A stretch of DNA of 64,000 nucleotides from Lunularia cruciata (lineage: Eukaryota > Streptophyta > Marchantiopsida > Lunulariales > Lunulariaceae), in NCBI GenBank assembly GCA_948567375.1, contig OX419755.1:5337001-5401000 (forward strand). The letters run 5' to 3'. The notes below the pieces were generated by a model. That model was given only the letters and a program-made list of their open reading frames with translations. It did no database searches and was not told the DNA's origin. The position numbers and the translations under genes were made by a program. Positions within the stretch are counted from its first letter, which is position 1. The number at the start of each line of letters is the position of its first letter. Of this stretch, positions 60,839 to 64,000 are shown in pieces.

Positions 60839-63800
60839 GTGAAACTAGAGTTAAGGAGAAGGACTTTTTACCCCAATCTTCTGGCTCGAAAAGCTCAAGT
60901 TATGGTTTCAAAGGTGTGACGTGTTTGAGGAGCAAGAACGAGAAGCAGTAGGAGCGAGAGGTCGTGCAAAAGGGAATTGGAGAAGAGACCAGCCAGAGGA
61001 GGGTATCGTATGATCGTGGTGATGAGTGACGTTGTAAAGCAGTCAAGCAATGCTAGGCTGATCAAGTAGGATAATCGCGGAAATTCCTCCTTTTGATGTG
61101 AATGCATGGGAGTCTTCTTCTTCTTCTTCGTCCCGAGAGACCTGAAATCGATAAAAAGTTGCTTCAAACGTTGTGGCGCCTGGTGGGCGACTAAATGCGG
61201 ATGCGGATTTAACGGCTGCAGACGAAATATTTTTCTGTGCACATGGCGAACCCAGCCCCACCTTATCATGCTGATTGCTAACTTTAGTCCGGGCAAGCCA
61301 GTTTAAGCCACCCATGATCCCCGCCAAGTATGCTCGGTAACAAGCGAGCAGAACTAGCAGTAGGGCCGATGGTTTCGTAATCTCGTAAAATTTCATTCTG
61401 GAGATCGATTGGAAGAGCTGCTAATCGGCAGGTGCCGTTAATTTGCAACAATGATCGTCTGCCACAGTTGCACATCAATGTAATGAAACATAGTTATTTC
61501 TGCCACGATAGGTATGACACCTGAACCTCACGGTCGCGAGACCAACAGCGCAACAGGTATGCTGCATGCTTTCGCAATGCACGCTCACGGCGCAAGGTAC
61601 GTTATGTTGGAGTAAATCAAACTAGCGAGGAAATTTTTACACTTGTAGGATGGAGCTAAAATAGGGTAGCACCAATAATGGTGGATTTTCTCAAAGTCCA
61701 AAGTTCGAAGAGAAAGCTTTTTAGGGTGGGATGGCTTGGTCCATAAGCAGTCTACAAAATACCGTGATCGAAAATAGGTGCAGTCATCCAAAATAACAAC
61801 GATGAGCTAGCCATCTACAGTAAACAAGACATTTGATTGGAATGAACATCCAACGACTTCATCCGAACTCGAATCCCCATGATATACTACAACTGCCCAA
61901 CTGCAGAAACTTAGAAAATGGCTCGACGAGTTTGTTTGGCCAGTTTTCTCCCTCCAATATCCAAGATGAGATTCTCCGAGAAGTGAATGGATTAGAAGAA
62001 TCCTCCTCACCTGAAATTTAGGCTTTGGAATATCCACCCCACAGCTGTTACTAGAATTCGCTTATTTTATATCATACAAAGAGGACGAAGAGAAGCACCA
62101 TAGAAGAAGATCATTGATTAAGGTGCTGAGGCTAAATGAATGTGGTGAAACCCAAAGCATTATTTATACATTTTTCGAGGGGCGTCTGCTTGGGGTGTAC
62201 CGTCTATGAATCCCCAGAGGAGATTCTCTTTCACTCGCACAACTGCTCCAGACTTGTAATGCAATGGAGAAGAGGTCAAAACATGATTGACACTCACTGG
62301 TCCCGTAGTCCCAAACCCGATTTCGTCCTTGCCTACTCAACAGCAAACATACATGGGCAACGCCCAAAATCGCGAAATGCAGACTTGTAAAGGTTAGACC
62401 GAGATCCCGGGGGCTGAACATATCGTCCTTGCGTTAAACCGCGATCACAATAAGGGAACAAGGCAACAATAGATCGAAGTCTCTCGCAGGAAGTTAGTCG
62501 GTTGGTTGTTCTTTACATAGGCCAGCAGCTAATGTGCTGCACCAGGAGTAGCAGCAGCAACACGTACCTAATATCTATCTGGTCTGCCAGCGTCTGGTCG
62601 ACAGACAGAACGGAAAGGAAACGAAAGGACGGACGGACGGACGGACGGCTGCCGGCATTGCTCAATTGCGGGTTCTCTCCCTGTGGGAAGGAACGAACGA
62701 AACGAACGGCAGCGAGCGGCAACCAACAACGACACCAACCGACGGGTCTATTGTCGCTGGCGTCGTCGAGCCGAGTCACCTCGGCCCAGGACGAAGTGCG
62801 TCAGCATTGTTCAGAAAGAGAAAGACGCAGAAGAAGAAGAGATGGCGGAGGAAGCGTGGTGGTCATGATGGATGAAATCAATCGCACACCACTCCACCCC
62901 ACCGCGCCGTATACTCTGCAGTCGTCGGAAGCGGAGGAAAGGATCAAGGCGCAAATATGGTGCTGCGAAGATACCACTGTAGGAGTGTACTGTACTGTGC
63001 GTGCCTGCTTTGCCTAATAGGAAGGGGAGAGCAGGGAATGGGGAAAATGACAAGTGTGAAACGAAAGACTTCCTTTTACGGTTTACTAGAGAGATTCTCC
63101 AAGGATGGTGCTACTTTCATTGAGGGAAGTTCACGCCTCTGTGACTATGACTGTGCACTACTTTTGAATGCCGAGGGGAGTGATAGATGAATGCATTGGA
63201 ATGGAATGTTTGGGACGAGGAGAAGGAGGGGGGTTCAAGCATTTGCTCTCCAAGAAGTGGGGGGAGGGGTTTGCAGCAGTGCAGAGAGAAGAGGTCGACA
63301 AAAGAATCGATGGATGAAAATGAACACCTCCCCGCATGCTCCGCCGTGCTGGTTGACTCGTTCGGTTACTGTATGATGTGTGTGGGGTGTGTGTATTTAC
63401 GATCGTAGCTCAGGTTTCCCTTCTTCCTTTTCTTCCCTTCGCCTCCCTTCGCCTCCTCATGTTACAATACATCCTCTCACGACATGCTCGGGTGAATTTA
63501 ATGATGGCATTTCCGGGACATGCCCTATGATTGTTCCCCTGCCTCCTGAATAAACAATTAGTAAGAATCTTGGACTTTGTAAACTTTTGTATTCATCGGG
63601 CAGGTCTTCGTAGTTCTGACTTGAGAAGGAGCATTTCCTTTCCATGCTGGGTGGACTGGGCAAAGAAAAGAACAAGGCAGCCGGGATCGAAAGGACAATC
63701 ACAACTTGCTTCTCCCTCCCTCCCCAAGCCCATCATCTTCCAGTACAACTTCCTCGTCTGCTCTGCTGCCCCTACTGCCACTATTAGGTTAATATGCATA

Positions 63801-64000
63801 ATTCCGAATTGCAGCAATCTAGGATCTTGAATATTGGGACAGTCCTGGCCTATGATTGCCGAAGGAGCATGTAAGTGGAAGCAGGACTAAAGAACACCGC
63901 AATGAGCGAATGAGCGGAAGATGCTCTTCTTCCACTCATAGATTCAGTCAGGAAGGAAAGAACGAAGCAGCATCAGCAGCAGCTTTTATTTCCTTCCCTT
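60839..64000. other. Right-hand spacer, possibly the flank of a gene beyond the window
   Basis: GC content rises from about 62500. The (GGAC)n run at 62627-62648 and CpG-rich sequence resemble a 5' gene flank, but no exon is identified. The longest frame (62502-63017 +, 171 codons) is Arg/Ser-rich without a domain and overlaps open frames on the other strand. Confidence 0.35.

Noticed and set aside
62502..63017. 171-codon plus-strand ORF near the right end
   Set aside because: Overlaps open frames in other phases, low-complexity Arg runs, no recognised domain. More likely GC-rich non-coding flank.

Overview
The window looks like nuclear DNA of a land plant. It holds one intron-rich gene matching plant inositol-tetrakisphosphate 1-kinase 4 (ITPK4), two Ty1/copia LTR retrotransposons with plant-type features, PIF/Harbinger transposon proteins, and long AT-rich gene-poor spacers with microsatellites. 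The species cannot be fixed from the sequence. No rRNA or tRNA gene and no CRISPR array was found.

Layout. 1-10,016 (+): a complete 12-exon ITPK4-like gene of about 494 codons, with every intron GT-AG and in phase. Its ninth intron holds a 5.57 kb Copia element (3,726-9,290, same strand) with perfect 5-bp target duplications. That element carries a 470-bp solo LTR of a related subfamily in its integrase, again with perfect 5-bp duplications. It has two uncommon traits: a primer-binding site matching the anticodon arm of initiator tRNA (half-tRNA priming), and a gag start codon inside the LTR. 10,017-13,321: AT-rich spacer with (TA)n tracts and a 50-bp palindrome. 13,322 to about 17,334 (-): a second, decayed Copia element with the ordinary tRNA 3'-end primer site. 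17,335-24,700: AT-rich spacer with a diverged repeat pair. 24,716-26,398 (+): a Harbinger transposase relic followed by two tandem-repeat blocks. 26,400-39,340: no recognisable gene.

39,344-39,866 is a small element with inverted ends. 40,978-49,034 is a decayed PIF/Harbinger-like block: a Myb/SANT-like accessory protein on + at its left end and a DDE transposase on - at its right end. Between them lie minus-strand relics that are not standard Harbinger genes: an acidic-tailed protein, a coiled-coil protein with an open 335-codon C-terminal part, and GGCGCT-rich repeats. 49,035-64,000 is mostly unassigned spacer with microsatellites, short repeats, hairpins and weak ORFs.

Only the ITPK4-like gene looks intact. 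It would act in inositol phosphate (phytate) metabolism. Everything else recognised is mobile-element DNA at various stages of decay, and most remaining short ORFs look like chance.
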